Below are positions 1-11,999 of a stretch of 21,754 nt of DNA, one piece after another (position 1 is the stretch's first letter; each line of letters begins with the position of its first letter). The stretch is from positions 608,307 through 630,060 of the forward strand of contig NW_003129357.1 in assembly GCF_000003605.2 (NCBI RefSeq). The letters are read 5' to 3'. A program made the position numbers and the translations under genes. The notes under the pieces were generated by a model, which was given only the letters and a program-made list of their open reading frames with translations, did not search any database and was not told where the DNA came from. The DNA is from Saccoglossus kowalevskii. Lineage: Eukaryota > Hemichordata > Enteropneusta > Harrimaniidae.

Positions 1-2059
1 CACTTCACTTCACTAGTTGTTGTAACTATAATTGCAATCGTTCGTCCAGACTGCTACTATGCCTACCGATTCAGTATGTTCATTACCAATCTTTTCATTT
101 GTATTACATTGATACATGGACACGTGTAGAAAGTTTGTTGATGGTTAATTCAGGAAACTAATTTAGTTTACAATTACGGGATTTTTTTTTTATTTAAAAC
201 TTGTTCTTGGTGATGTACGATGTAGCGAATGCATATCTGAGGTAAATCGACACTCCTTTTGTATTTATTTCCAGTTCTTACATCGGTTTAATAGGTGATT
301 TTCCGTTCAACTGCGAGATCTCGCGAGATGCATGAAAGACGCGCGTCGAACATCTGCCGCAAAAATCGAACGATTTGATTTTCAACTCGAATTTCTTTAT
401 TTCGTAACTCACATCGACCGGCCAATCTTCGACAGAGGAATATTGCTTTCAAATACCAATACTTAATCAAAATTGTCTATCATCAAATGTGGACAGTACA
501 TTATTAAGCATGGAAATGTCCCCCAAAATACTTTGATAAACTGAATAATTATTAAGGACTTCGATTATCCACTACTATTTTCTAACTAATGCTCTAGTTG
601 GTTTGCGTAGACATTGTGGTATGAAAATGAGGCGATGTCAGACGGCGACCGCAATTATTTGCATATTTTTGCAAGACATATCTGCATTATATATTTAACA
701 AGACTTACAGCAATGCCATTTTGTTTTACATTTCTCATGATGTTCAGAGATCAAAATGTAACCTTTGCAAATGTCAGAACTGATAGGTTATTTGTATGCA
801 TTTGGGACAATTCTCTTAATGTAAAAAAGATGGTAATCAGTTGGACGAGAACAGCATTGCGTAAGATAACGAAATGCATCTTTAAAACAACATTACATAA
901 AGTAGACTGTTAGAATTGGAATTTTATTAAAATAGTGCTTACCATTAATTATAGTATTGCATTAGGTCGACATGATGTCGCAATATATTCTTAAGTGATG
1001 TTGGAGTTGTTGGAGAAGAGTCGCAACGCATACTGCAGACTGACACGTGCGCTCAATGACGGAGGTGACGATATGTGTTAATTACAATTCGTTATTACAT
1101 AATTCAATCCAATTCACTGAGTGCAATTGGTTGTGTATAGTTGGTTAACACTTGTAGATTAAGCATGCTAAAATACAATTAGGTGATAAATATATCATAA
1201 GTTCAGTAACCTTGTATGAATGATTTCTGCCGTATATGCATCAACATCTACCCATCAGCACAACGTACGTCTACGTAACCTTTCTAGTGCGAAGACGGTT
1301 TCAGGTTTTACATGTTTAATCAGAATATAAACATTATTGAATTACTAAGGACATATTTCAATTTGTTACATAACATTTGCTTTAATCTTGATTGAACCAC
1401 CGACTACTCCTTCTTCTTCCTCTTTTTCTTCAGGAAAAATCTTTACCCAGAACTGAACGATGCATACTGGGTGTTGCATATAGCCAGTATAAAGTAAAAT
1501 TGCAAACCATATCATCTCTCATCAATATGCACGTTGAGCCTACCAAAGTCCCCTGTCTGTTGATGACTTCAGAGGGAAATAGCAGAGTCCCATTGCGAGC
1601 GAGAAGACAATTGACCTTTTTCAGTAGGGCGTTAAAGTTAAATACCATAAAAAAACACGCATAAATCTCTCGTATATAAAACGATGAATCCACAGTTATT
1701 TTCCCCACGGGAAGTTATCCAAATTGTTCACAATATAATATTGATGCGTATCAATATATTCAAAATTGAAATGCTTCCTCTGACAACTGTCTCTCAAACA
1801 CAGGCCAAAAAAAATAGAATGAGATGGGGAGTACGGCTGGAATCTATTTCACAACACACTCACAGTCAGACTATAGTTGGACAGTCCTCATAACACCAAT
1901 CCCGGGTCCACTCCTCAATACAAATTTGAAATCAGAGCTTCACGACTTATAGCAATGAGCGGCTACTCGTAGATAGAGCGATACATTGTTTAATACATTA
2001 CGTGAATGACGGAAGCAGTTAATATAAATACAAATTAGCGACAATTGCTATAATATTAT
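1..2059. other. Non-coding stretch, no gene recognised
   Basis: About 2 kb of AT-rich DNA. It opens with a partial CACTT repeat (2.8 units) that may continue outside the window. Open frames of up to 99 codons exist (for example 614-913 on the plus strand), but they show no domain, no codon regularity and no convincing splice context. One octamer (ATTTGCAT, POU-type) lies at 657-664. I see no RNA gene, repeat array or inverted-repeat element. Confidence 0.6.
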
Positions 2060-2093
2060 TCACACAAGCATACTGAAATACAGAACAACTCGC

Positions 2094-2300
2094 AATGATG
2101 TACGTGAAACAGTGCCCCCTCTCAATGCTCGTCCAGCACTACTAATGTTATCTGTTGTGTGTCTGCGACTGAATATGTACCCATGATGACAGACCGAAAT
2201 CGTTTCTTGTTTATGCTGTGTGCCACACACAGACAGAATTGAGACAGGGACATGCCAGTAACACATAGTATCCGTAAATTGTCTATTACACTTGTTCCCC
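2094..2300 (+). pseudogene. Possible decayed Tc1/mariner-like transposase fragment
   Basis: On the plus strand, the frame from 2183 reads through Asp-Arg-Asn-Arg-Phe-Leu to a stop at 2240-2242. After the stop the same frame continues with a Thr-x-Ser-Ile-Arg-Lys-Leu stretch. The spacing recalls the N-terminal helix-turn-helix region of Tc1-like transposases in invertebrates, where an Arg-Asn-Arg-Phe motif precedes a Ser-x-x-Thr-Val-Arg-x-x-Leu motif. An upstream piece in another frame (from 2094) has an Asn-Ala-Arg-Pro sequence where a Gly-Arg-Pro linker would lie, so a frameshift would be needed. No terminal inverted repeats and no DDE catalytic region were found. The match is from remembered family patterns, is weak, and could be chance. 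Confidence 0.2.
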
Positions 2301-2413
2301 AGAGTCGCGGCATACATGGAATGGACACGCCATTCTGTCCTTGGTTGTAATAATGTAAGGATGCAGTGATGTAAGGGACTTGATATCATTGCGCGTCGTT
2401 TTAATGCAGACAA

Positions 2414-3480
2414 CCAATATCACGTGACACATCCACTCATCAGACATAATTTAATATCTCCAGATTACATATACATTCTCATTACACACCTTCGTCAGAT
2501 TAGTGAGGATAAATTATTAAATACATTTATGCTACTTTATATTGTCTCTAGCGGATTGGTTACTATAAATTCCACAACCCCTTTAACACGCTGTGTATTA
2601 ACCGTGCGCCTCATCGTCCACCGACGCACTTAAAACTCAATCGCACGGGATGAAGTTGAGAAATTTGATTTCCCCTTTATCTCCGCAAAGCTGTCAAGTC
2701 TACTCAGCGTCATGTATCCCATTGTGGAAGATTAGTGATCGTAAACGGAGTAACAGTGTCGAATTAATCTTGTCTAACATTCTCAGCTTTCAAACTTGAA
2801 GTTCAAGTACAATTGATCCTCGTCTAGTAACGAATTTATCATTGTCCTGTCTGTTTTACAAGCTGATTACTTAGGGAAAGCAGGTGATAAATCTTGTATT
2901 GTGCCATCATAAAAACCATGGAACGTTGATAGATAACAACATATCTCTTAGTTTAGTTTAAATCGCTAACCTACACGAGTACAAACATGCGCAAATTATT
3001 CTAAGACGAATTATTGGTTAAATAATACGTAACAGGACAATGTCTGGCTAGCGGGCGCAGCTGGGCTGTTTAATGGATGTACTAAAAATAAAACTGTCTC
3101 GCTGTACTGACGTAACCTTAGAAAGTTGAAGCGTTAAAAGCGAACGTCGAGCGTAATTAGTTCTGGTGTTGTTCGAACGGGGAACAAAGATTGCGCTACG
3201 CACTACAAACAGGTAAACTATGGTCAGTCCGTTGTCAGACACGACTGCATTGACATTGACAAAGATTTCCGAAGTTCTGTCATGAATGAGCTATCTCACT
3301 ATGCATAATGCGTGAAACAAACAAACAAAATGCCTATGCCTAGAGACCGTTTGGTAATTTACATATTTACAATTTACTCGTCCATAAATATGCAAGCAGA
3401 TTATCTTAAGAGAGTTTTCGGCCTGTTTTGTTGTGCTTGCAATCAATATATATTTATATAAAACATAACCAGTCGAGGTG
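2414..3480. other. Non-coding stretch, nothing recognised
   Basis: AT-rich DNA with only short open frames (up to about 69 codons) and no domain, array, RNA gene or clear inverted repeat. A palindromic GTTCGAAC occurs near 3172-3179, but no tRNA fold surrounds it. Confidence 0.55.
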
Positions 3481-3489
3481 AAAATATGG

Positions 3490-3660
3490 TCGTAGAGCGC
3501 GTGTCTTAATTCCGCGTAATCAAACAATGTATTACGCGCGCGTTTTATACGTTGCATGAGAAAAATATTAAACACAACGCGGCGCAGCGACGGCGGTACT
3601 TTGACAACACACGACTTAATTCACGCTACGCGAGGGACACATTCAGACCGAGGCATCGTT
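3490..3660. other. CpG-rich patch with perfect 8-bp hairpin
   Basis: This stretch holds many more CG dinucleotides than its surroundings, including runs such as ACGCGCGCG near 3534-3542 and CGCGGCGCAGCGACGGCGG near 3579-3597. Within it, CGCGTAAT at 3513-3520 is followed after a 10-base loop by its exact reverse complement ATTACGCG at 3531-3538. It could be a small unmethylated regulatory patch or the remains of a mobile element. Nothing downstream identifies a gene start. Confidence 0.4.
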
Positions 3661-4229
<569 letters not shown>

Positions 4230-5318
4230 GCTTATATTAAGAAGTTGGCACAGGCTGAGCAGAGTTAGCGCAATAGAACAGCAAACGAAATAGAATGTTA
4301 TGTATTGCGGTAAATATTCGTTCGAGTCACCATCTTTGTCGTTGCATTTGAGTGATAATCAGTCGCCACTTTCACAACAAATGAATAGTAAGTCTTGCGG
4401 TCAGTATTATTGGTAAGGTGAAATTTACGAAAAGTTTGCAAAATATTGAAAAACGCGTACTTCATTTACCGGAAACGCAAGATCTTAGCAACAACGATAG
4501 ACATTATATATACCATACCTTGAGATATTCATCATTACAGAAAAAGTGAATGAATGGCGTTCTAAGCGTGCTGACTGACTTCTGAACCCCGAATACTTAG
4601 CCTTAACACACGAGAATGCACAAATTATCGTTATTAAACTGGTTTAAGTCATCAAAACAAATCGTACTTCCCGGGAGGCAAAGACCACGAGGTTTAAAAC
4701 ATGCCGGGCTTTGGTTGATTTATACAAGGCACTAGCGCTATACGCCGCTCGGTAAACATGTCATTTAAGGCTCTGACGTCACTGTGCAGTGACTATGAAT
4801 CTCTGATTAATACCCATTATTGAACGACAACGTTTGATTGAGCCAAAATGAGGATTAATCATTGAATGCGATATGTATTATGAAATTAACCACGGGGGCC
4901 TAACAACACTCAGTCTCCCTCTGTTTGGGACCTTGGACATTTCAAACTATTCATATCAGTAAATTAATCAATCATTCTGCGCATGCACGAACGTAATTGT
5001 GAATCAATTTGTTGATTGGGTGAGTGGATAGCAATGAAAACAGCTTCTCGTAAAACATATTTTAAGTTAATTTACAACTAGGACAAGCGTCACTATTTTC
5101 CACACCGTAATTTAACTAAATTAACAAAAGTACATTAATAAATACTTAAGCACAATTGTAACAGCAGTTGGAATAGAAACTCGCATAGTCAGCCATGTGC
5201 ATGGTTTTAAACGAAATAAAATTTGACAGTCTTTTGATATTCGGCGATCTTTACGTTAGGAACTATTAGGCATTGTTTTTATTGGATCAAAATTCGTTGT
5301 CGTTAATTGGAACACTAG
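4230..5318. other. Non-coding stretch with one CRE/hairpin site
   Basis: No open frame of note lies in this 1.1 kb. The only distinct feature is the CRE and inverted repeat at 4774-4793, described separately. An apparent tRNA-like GTTCGAGTC at about 4320 has no T-stem pairing or acceptor stem. Confidence 0.55.
4774..4793. promoter_or_regulatory. CRE (TGACGTCA) overlapping a 7-bp inverted repeat
   Basis: A perfect palindromic cyclic-AMP response element, TGACGTCA, lies at 4774-4781. It overlaps GTCACTG (4778-4784), which pairs exactly with CAGTGAC (4787-4793) across a 2-base gap. CREs are bound by bZIP proteins of the CREB/ATF type. The motif match is exact, but function is inferred because no core promoter or gene is seen beside it. 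Confidence 0.4.
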
Positions 5319-5320
5319 TA

Positions 5321-5536
<216 letters not shown>

Positions 5537-7086
5537 CCGTTTTAACTAGCCAGTATCTATCTACGCCGCATGTTGATTACTAGTTATTTCATAGATTTAT
5601 TACCCGTTATCGAAACCGTAATGGTCCCAAATGAACTCATGCCATATTGAACTAGCAGAATTGGCGATCACTGAAGCAAAGAAGATTAAAATGGCTGGAA
5701 CGGGTATTACTTTTACAACAACAGCACGTCTATAGCGATTGCAAAAGCAATGAAAAACACACTTATCAAACAGATTCGCTATGAATGCACGGTAACGAGA
5801 CTATAATGGTATATTGAAAAGAGCGTTCATTCAACTTAGCAAAAAAACCAAAGCAGAGTGTTGTGCGTCGCTTCAAACACTTCCTAAACAATTAAACTGG
5901 CAGCTATTATTTGCAGCGGAAATGAAAATAACCTATATAGCGCAATCATGTGTCAACAACATGTGGTGGGTATATGTAAAGAGATAACAATATCGGGAAC
6001 ATGTATATGTGAAACGTCAATTCCAGAAGCAATCTAGAAAGATCTAATAATTTGCAATGAGAACATGTCATATATATTACGTGGCATACTGTGCAGATAG
6101 CCAGACTCATACTGAAGAATAATTCATTCACATTACACTTAAAATATAATCCAAATGGATCAAATAAACAAATATTCCGTAATATCCACGAGTACCAATA
6201 AACATGCAGCACATCTACCTCAATAAATATGTCTGTATCATGTTTGTTCCTATAAAAGATCGTGTTCATACACGTACGTCTCTCTTTTTTTAGAATTATT
6301 AGGCACACACTGTTTCATCTATATATTACAGTGATAGGTATAGAATAACTGTATTATAACTTTAAGAACGATAAAACGTAGGAAAGCAACCCATAATTGT
6401 TATTTAAATATTTCTATTATTGGTTGAATGATTGTTCCAGTTACAAAAATATCACTCACTGTTTAAGATGTATCATCGGGTTTATACGATAAGCACTTTT
6501 CGATTATGAATCAGGTAACTATTCGAGAAAATGTAAACACGAGAGACACGAAAACGCCTCTCATAATGACAGCAAGGTAATTGTTTGTTAAAATTTAATA
6601 CACTCTAACTTTATCGATGCCCGGAAACATCTGTTCTCGGCTGCGCGCACGAACCCGGGAGCGATGAACAGAAAAGTATGCATGTTTGCACGTCTCCCAT
6701 TCACACTCATGTACACTCGGATGCCTCACTGTTTGTCCTACCTCATCGTCATTTCCTATACGTACTTTCGACCGATCTTATCAAATATATAATCGAAGGT
6801 TCTCATCGCTACTCACAATGTACACGACATGCATCGAACAGTTTGAAACAAATGAACGACATGTTTTGTTTTGTTTTCTACCGAGAATATGTCTTAGTGA
6901 GCGTGCGGTTACAAAACGTAGACAGTGAAGTAATACGTCGGCTAAACCAAGTAGTCCGATTCTATCACATTATTATAAGTATACACTCGGGATAGATTCG
7001 ATAAGTTTTCCTATTAACGCTGACTGTGACAAGGGGCTTACTGAAGACGGTGTTTTCAATTTGCGTCGCTAAGGCCAAGTGCACCA
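5537..7086. other. Non-coding stretch, no gene recognised
   Basis: About 1.5 kb of AT-rich DNA. The longest frames are a minus-strand 120-codon frame at 5946-6308 and a plus-strand 105-codon frame at 6678-6995. Both are rich in Ile, Tyr, Phe, Cys and His, show no domain or conserved motif, and lack clear splice context. No RNA gene, array or inverted-repeat element is visible. Confidence 0.55.
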
Positions 7087-7121
7087 CCTAGAATAAATCT
7101 AGGCAAGGTTTAGATCAAACC
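7087..7121. other. Two adjacent small hairpins
   Basis: CCTAGA (7087-7092) pairs with TCTAGG (7098-7103) around the loop ATAAA. Three bases later GGTTT (7107-7111) pairs with AAACC (7117-7121) around the loop AGATC. Two perfect stems side by side in 35 bases could be a structured RNA or protein-binding site, but stems this short also arise by chance. No flanking transcript signal is clear. Confidence 0.3.
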
Positions 7122-8701
7122 ACACATTCAATATATAGACAGCGTTTCTGGTACTGCGTATATTACTAGTATACTCTGTCGTTAAAGCCGGGATGATTTA
7201 CTTCTGAGGTTCGCAGTCGCGATTTTGCGGACACATCAAATGACCGGAGGATTTGTTGGATCAAGTAAACGGAAATTAAGACATCAACGCACATTTTGTT
7301 GCGTTTGGATATCTTGTACGTTTAATTGCAAAGAAGCCCGGGAACTTTGTGTTTCTCGGGTTGCGTTTGTATATATTAACCCGGTTGTCAGGTTTCATCG
7401 GTGAAGAACCACAGGAATAGCGTTTCGGAAATATCACACCCAGCGGATATCCAATAAGTCGTGCTTTCTGGTCAGGAACGGAAAATTTTACATCATCAAT
7501 ATGTGTTGAATGTAATTATAAAGGTCAGATTTGTTTAGTTATAGTCTGTCGGAGATTGACTGCTAAACATTTACACGTGCGTAAATAGACCTCAATGTAG
7601 AACATGATATTGACGCCTCAAAAAACAAGAACACATACGCAGCGTTCTACGCAAATAGCTAGGACCGAATCACCTACTGCGACCGACAACAGACCGACGA
7701 TAGTCAAAATTAAAAAGAGAGAGAGAATAAAAACACTACATACCAAATTATATATCTGCATAGAAGGTTATTATACCGTCACTATATAAAGTTTTCAATC
7801 CTGACTCATTCCTTTCCGCTTTAACTATGGAACCGATGTATACAACTCTCACCTGCGACGCTCAGGGTAAGACGCGAGCAATGTAGTTGGTCTGGCTCTT
7901 ACTTATGTACAGTACCTTGAAGAAATGAACAGCTGCGTGACGACGCTACACCAGTAATGAACTTCTCGGAATGAGAAACAGTTATCCGACCGACTTTGCT
8001 TTATGCTGGTGACGAGTGAAAACAAACCGTGCAAATGCTATTGGCTGTATAGCTGTGTCCACTCAAGAGGGCGCTTGATATATAAGTTCAGTATCGTATC
8101 GTGTTGATTTCATCTCATTAAATGTGTGCCGCTCATTTAAATAATAGCCGAGAGTTTGAAAGTATGTATGCGTTATCACGCTTGTTTTTCGAATCGATAC
8201 ACTTACTATGTGGACAAAACACCGTTCCGAGCAGACGCAAAAATGTGCCACCGGAGCAATTAGTGTATTTTATCGCCACGTTCATGTGAATCATTATTCA
8301 ATGTATCGTTTATTAACTACCGGTAAATATGCTCGTTTTGAATATATTTTTAGTCACGGTATAAGACTGTTTCAAAGCAAACAACGTGTTGCATATTTAT
8401 CGCGAGATTGACATTGGAAATTTACATAGTTTGTCTCATTTTTTTGGTATAGAACATTTTCAAAGATTACTGTTTCAGTTCTCCGACTATTATTCAAGCA
8501 TAACCCGTATTACTGATAGACCAAAAAGCGTACAGCCACTTTGGTACCACGAATTACATTACGAGCTCTATAATGACTTGCTGGTTGATATATCCATGAC
8601 ATCATCACTAGATTCCGTGTCTACATTTGGTAGTCAACGCATGTCACAAATGAAGGCATATATGATCATATATTGGATGCGACGGCAAAGAAATAAAGAT
8701 A
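7122..8701. other. Non-coding stretch with a weak TATA-like site
   Basis: No recognisable gene. A TATATAAG-type sequence lies at about 8077-8085, just after a CTCAAGAGGGCGCTTGA inverted repeat (about 8062-8078). This could be a weak core promoter, but no initiator or gene follows. The plus-strand frame starting at 8386 (144 codons) has no recognised domain and ends inside the element at 8702-8942. Confidence 0.45.
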
Positions 8702-8942
8702 TACCATACTCGACCGCGTTAGCGCCCATGCCTGGCCAAGCGCCCACCCCCACCGTTTGCGCAATTTTTATATTCGGGGTCACATTCGGCAAAGCGCCCA
8801 CCTCTTCAAAATACCACTAATTTAAAACATTGTCTTTGGTCATTGCTTAACAAATACTGGTAATCGTTTTTATATGATACAGCGACTGCGTGGATATCGA
8901 CCGCCGAGAATATGTGTGCAACTAACGCGGTCGAGTACGGTA
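8702..8942. mobile_element. Short non-autonomous DNA transposon-like element (MITE candidate)
   Basis: The two ends, 8702-8722 and 8922-8942, are inverted copies of one another over 21 bases with a single mismatch. Reading inward each begins TACC or TACN and contains the shared core ACTCGACCGCGTTAG. If the terminal TA on each side is the target duplication, the element is 237 bp and would fit the TA-inserting Tc1/mariner style; this assignment is inference. Near the left end AGCGCCCA occurs three times (8721-8728, 8739-8746, 8793-8800). Two of these are part of a 15-base repeat GGC(C/A)AAGCGCCCACC at 8734-8748 and 8788-8802, like subterminal transposase-binding repeats. It has no coding capacity of its own. 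It is GC-richer than its surroundings at both ends. Confidence 0.6.
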
Positions 8943-10481
8943 CTTTGCGCAGAACATCCCGGAATACAGGGATAAATACCACGGACAGGCTCTAGCACGC
9001 AGTATGAACATCGTTCAATTTGTGATGATTGTACCAAAGCCAAGTTGATTAATTTCCAATTTTTATTCACTCAATGTTGATCATCCATTAAAAAAAAATT
9101 AAATATGCACATGAGAAGCCAAGTTCCACAGCGAATCCCATTATTTGCGTGATGCAACATGAACGAAAGTTACATAACGACATATTACGCGATGAACAAA
9201 TGTATGTGATATATAATGTTCGCATTAACTAATTGCTAGCTCCGGTCCATCTCTGGAATACAACATGGATTACAAAATGTGAATATCGGCAAGCAAAACC
9301 CGTATGCGTATGTTGTATGTCTGCTAATAAGCAATCGCCGGTCCTTATTTCTTTATTTCAAACTGTTTCATCAACTACAATGGAACTCTTCTAAAAACGA
9401 TCGCCATCACTTTGGACACAGTTAGTCCTTTCGTGTAGTAAAAAGACACGCACGGTTTGCCTTTTTAAATGTGTCTTGATGTCGTTACTTACCCAATGGG
9501 TGGCAAATATCAAGGTTACAGATTCAGAAAAATTGTATTCATTTCGTATAATGATAAAAGTCGCTCTCATTATTCGTGGAAGCCAGTAAAGGGTAAGGCG
9601 AACATCGCCATGTGGTCTCGCTTTCTTCGGGCAATGTTGGCTGTAACTAATTGTTGAAATCATGGCCAGGGGCATTCATTTCAACATAAGAAGGTCATAT
9701 TCAAGGGCAACTGTTTTTCAAGGAGATCTAAAAAGGATGTGGATTAAAGTACTTTTTAATTTGCTCGTCATTCTTGGAACTTGGCAACATTTGTTTTAAT
9801 AGACACTTAGCGCATTAACATTACGTTATAATTATTTTGCAAGATTATACCGTCACGTCTACGTAAACAAAAAAACTTGCAATGTTTTTTGCAAACTGTT
9901 TTGGTTATGTGATTGTGATACGTACAGTAGTATCAAGTTTATATTTCATCGACAACACGTTTATAGAAACAAATATCATGCCAGGACACGACAATGTGAC
10001 GTCCAAAGTAGCCTCGCCGCTGACGGCATATTACCATCATTTGAGCACGGGTGTACAAGTTTAATGTTCTCCCCGCAATTATGAGATTTATTGACTTAAA
10101 ATAGGTTTATTGGTTGTTATCGCTCGAAATTATTTGACATTTGATGGATAAGCAAATTATTTTTTTTGAACACATACCGGAACATAAAATGAAGACGACC
10201 CTATAACTAGTAATGTAGATATTACCGGTGGTCATGTCAAATCTAATCTGTGTCTATTTCATTGTTTTTTATCGTCCAATCTTCATGAGATTTATTCATA
10301 AATGGCCGCCGTGATCTCGCATAAGGCGAGAGTGTCTATGTAACTATGCTATTCTGAACAGTGGACGCATTGACCGAAGAAAATGGAACACTATTTAAGA
10401 GCGGAGAAGCAAAACCACTCTCGTGGTTCTCATGTTCTCAGCGAGTTCTCTCGGCCTTTTACAAACAAAGTTTATCCACTA
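8943..10481. other. Non-coding stretch, no gene recognised
   Basis: About 1.5 kb with overlapping short frames on both strands at 9391-9675 that show no domain. Near 10388-10440 a TATTTAA-like sequence precedes small stems such as ACCAC-TCTC-GTGGT, and CTCGC-ATAAG-GCGAG lies near 10316-10330. A core promoter there is possible but not supported by any downstream gene. Confidence 0.5.
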
Positions 10482-10665
10482 ACTATCATGCAAATTACGT
10501 AATCAACATGTATGGATTTGTGATTTTAGCTCAGCATTAAGTAAAATTTTTCCTAAATTCAAATAAGCTAATTATTATGCAAATGTTCACAGAATAGGGT
10601 GAATCAGTTGCCTATTATGCAAATTACCTGATCATCATACATGGATTTGTCTTTTCAGTTCCTAA
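10482..10665 (+). repeat. Diverged direct repeat carrying octamer (ATGCAAAT) sites
   Basis: A block of about 50 bases starting near 10482 recurs 129 bases downstream, near 10611, at roughly 80% identity. Both copies contain ATGCAAATTAC, then ATCA, then ATGGATTTGT, then a T-rich tract with AG. A shorter partial copy (ATTATGCAAAT) lies at about 10574-10584. As a result three perfect ATGCAAAT octamers fall at 10488-10495, 10577-10584 and 10617-10624. The octamer is the classic POU/Oct binding site. The block may be an old duplicated enhancer unit or a piece of an unclassified repeat family. Confidence 0.55.
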
Positions 10666-10675
10666 ATCCATTACA

Positions 10676-11999
10676 AGCCACCCTGTGCTTTTTGAGATAT
10701 TGATACTACGTTTTAAGACACGTATTCATGTATCTGTATTAGAATCGTTTTCGATTTGGAACAAACAAAATTATCATGTCAGTTTTAATTTTGAAAGTCG
10801 CGCATCGCTGTTTATATACAACAGTAGTAAATATATAAAATCTGCCAAGAACAATAACTATACTATATAGTTGTTGTACACATTAAGTATTCCTCATAGC
10901 TAATATTTTTGTTACTTGGGACAAGGATTTTAAAATATTGCTCACATTTAACTATCAAGTAGACAGGACGCCATATATAATTCCAGTAACATCACAGTAC
11001 TACATTCAACAGATAATGTTCTTGCTACCTAAACACTTTCAACTGAATAACCACAGCCATTTATAACTGCTTTCAGTGATGTCATGATCATCTCAACCCG
11101 TTGTGACAAGAACAGTTTACGAGACCAACATCTACTTACTTTGAGTGGCGCGATTCGTACCGTAATTATACAACGTCAGGCCTTGGGTATAAATTCCGAA
11201 ACACTACTGTGGATAGATGTACTCAATTTCAACTAATGTACACCAATAAACAATAAACACTACTTATTTTTCACAATTCTGTAATATTGTTTACTCATTT
11301 GTTGAGTAGATTCATTATCCAATTTTCATTTTTGGTATTTTTTTAAATTTCATTTTCATTCAGGTTTTTTCAATTAATTATTTCAAAATAAGGAAACGAA
11401 ACTCACTTTGAGATTACATCCCCTAGTAAATGTCTATGTAATTCTATGGTGTGTTAATCCTGGTGTGTTAATAGAAAAGTTATAAACCGAATATACAATC
11501 CCAAAACAATTAATTTGAGGAATGTAATAATGTATTAAATAATGATATAAATAGTTAGGTTAATTCATAGAAATTTTCATATTTTGAAAACTATATATTA
11601 TATCTGACTGAAATTTGATAAATATGCTTTTAAATCTGGTATGTTGTCTATGCGCACATATAGCCTATACGTAATACTCGGGTGTCCGTTTCACTTTTAT
11701 TCTGAGCAACTACAGCTATAAACTTATAGCTAGGAACACGATAAGTGCTGTTTTAGCTATGTGTTTTTAAATTTTAGATTGATATATGACAGAATGTGCT
11801 CAATTTTTTTTTGAAAAATCACTTCTTGGCTGTTTGCCCTTGGGTCATATGTTTTCATTCCTCACCGATCATGCAAGTGTCAGAATATGTCACGAAAATG
11901 GACGTGATATTTTCTACATTAGACTGAAAATAGAATCAATATCTATCCATCAAAATAGAAATTATATACCCAGCCGTAGTTCTTAGTACTCAGTCGCAT
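10676..11999. other. AT-rich non-coding stretch, nothing recognised
   Basis: About 1.3 kb that is especially AT-rich around 11250-11620, with many AATAAA-like words that are expected from composition. Frames of 61 and 66 codons (10685-10870, 11786-11986) have no recognisable features. No array, RNA gene or inverted-repeat element is seen. Confidence 0.55.

Noticed and set aside
2060-2413. Minus-strand 117-codon frame
   Set aside because: No domain recognised. The opposite strand gives a somewhat better, though weak, resemblance to a transposase relic.
4310-4335. tRNA B-box-like GTTCGAGTC
   Set aside because: The T-stem does not pair and no D-arm, anticodon arm or acceptor stem can be drawn upstream.
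7985-8005. CGACTTTGCTTT shared with the interior of the MITE at about 17185
   Set aside because: A 12-base match without any extension. Dozens of such pairs are expected by chance within 21.7 kb of this composition.
8386-8820. Plus-strand 144-codon frame, the longest non-repeat frame in the window
   Set aside because: No recognised domain. Its last third lies inside the inverted-repeat element at 8702-8942, so the frame spans an insertion boundary, which is not expected of a real gene.
10520-10540. SINE/tRNA A-box-like TAGCTCAGC
   Set aside because: No B-box at suitable distance and no 3' tail; the word is part of the diverged direct repeat.
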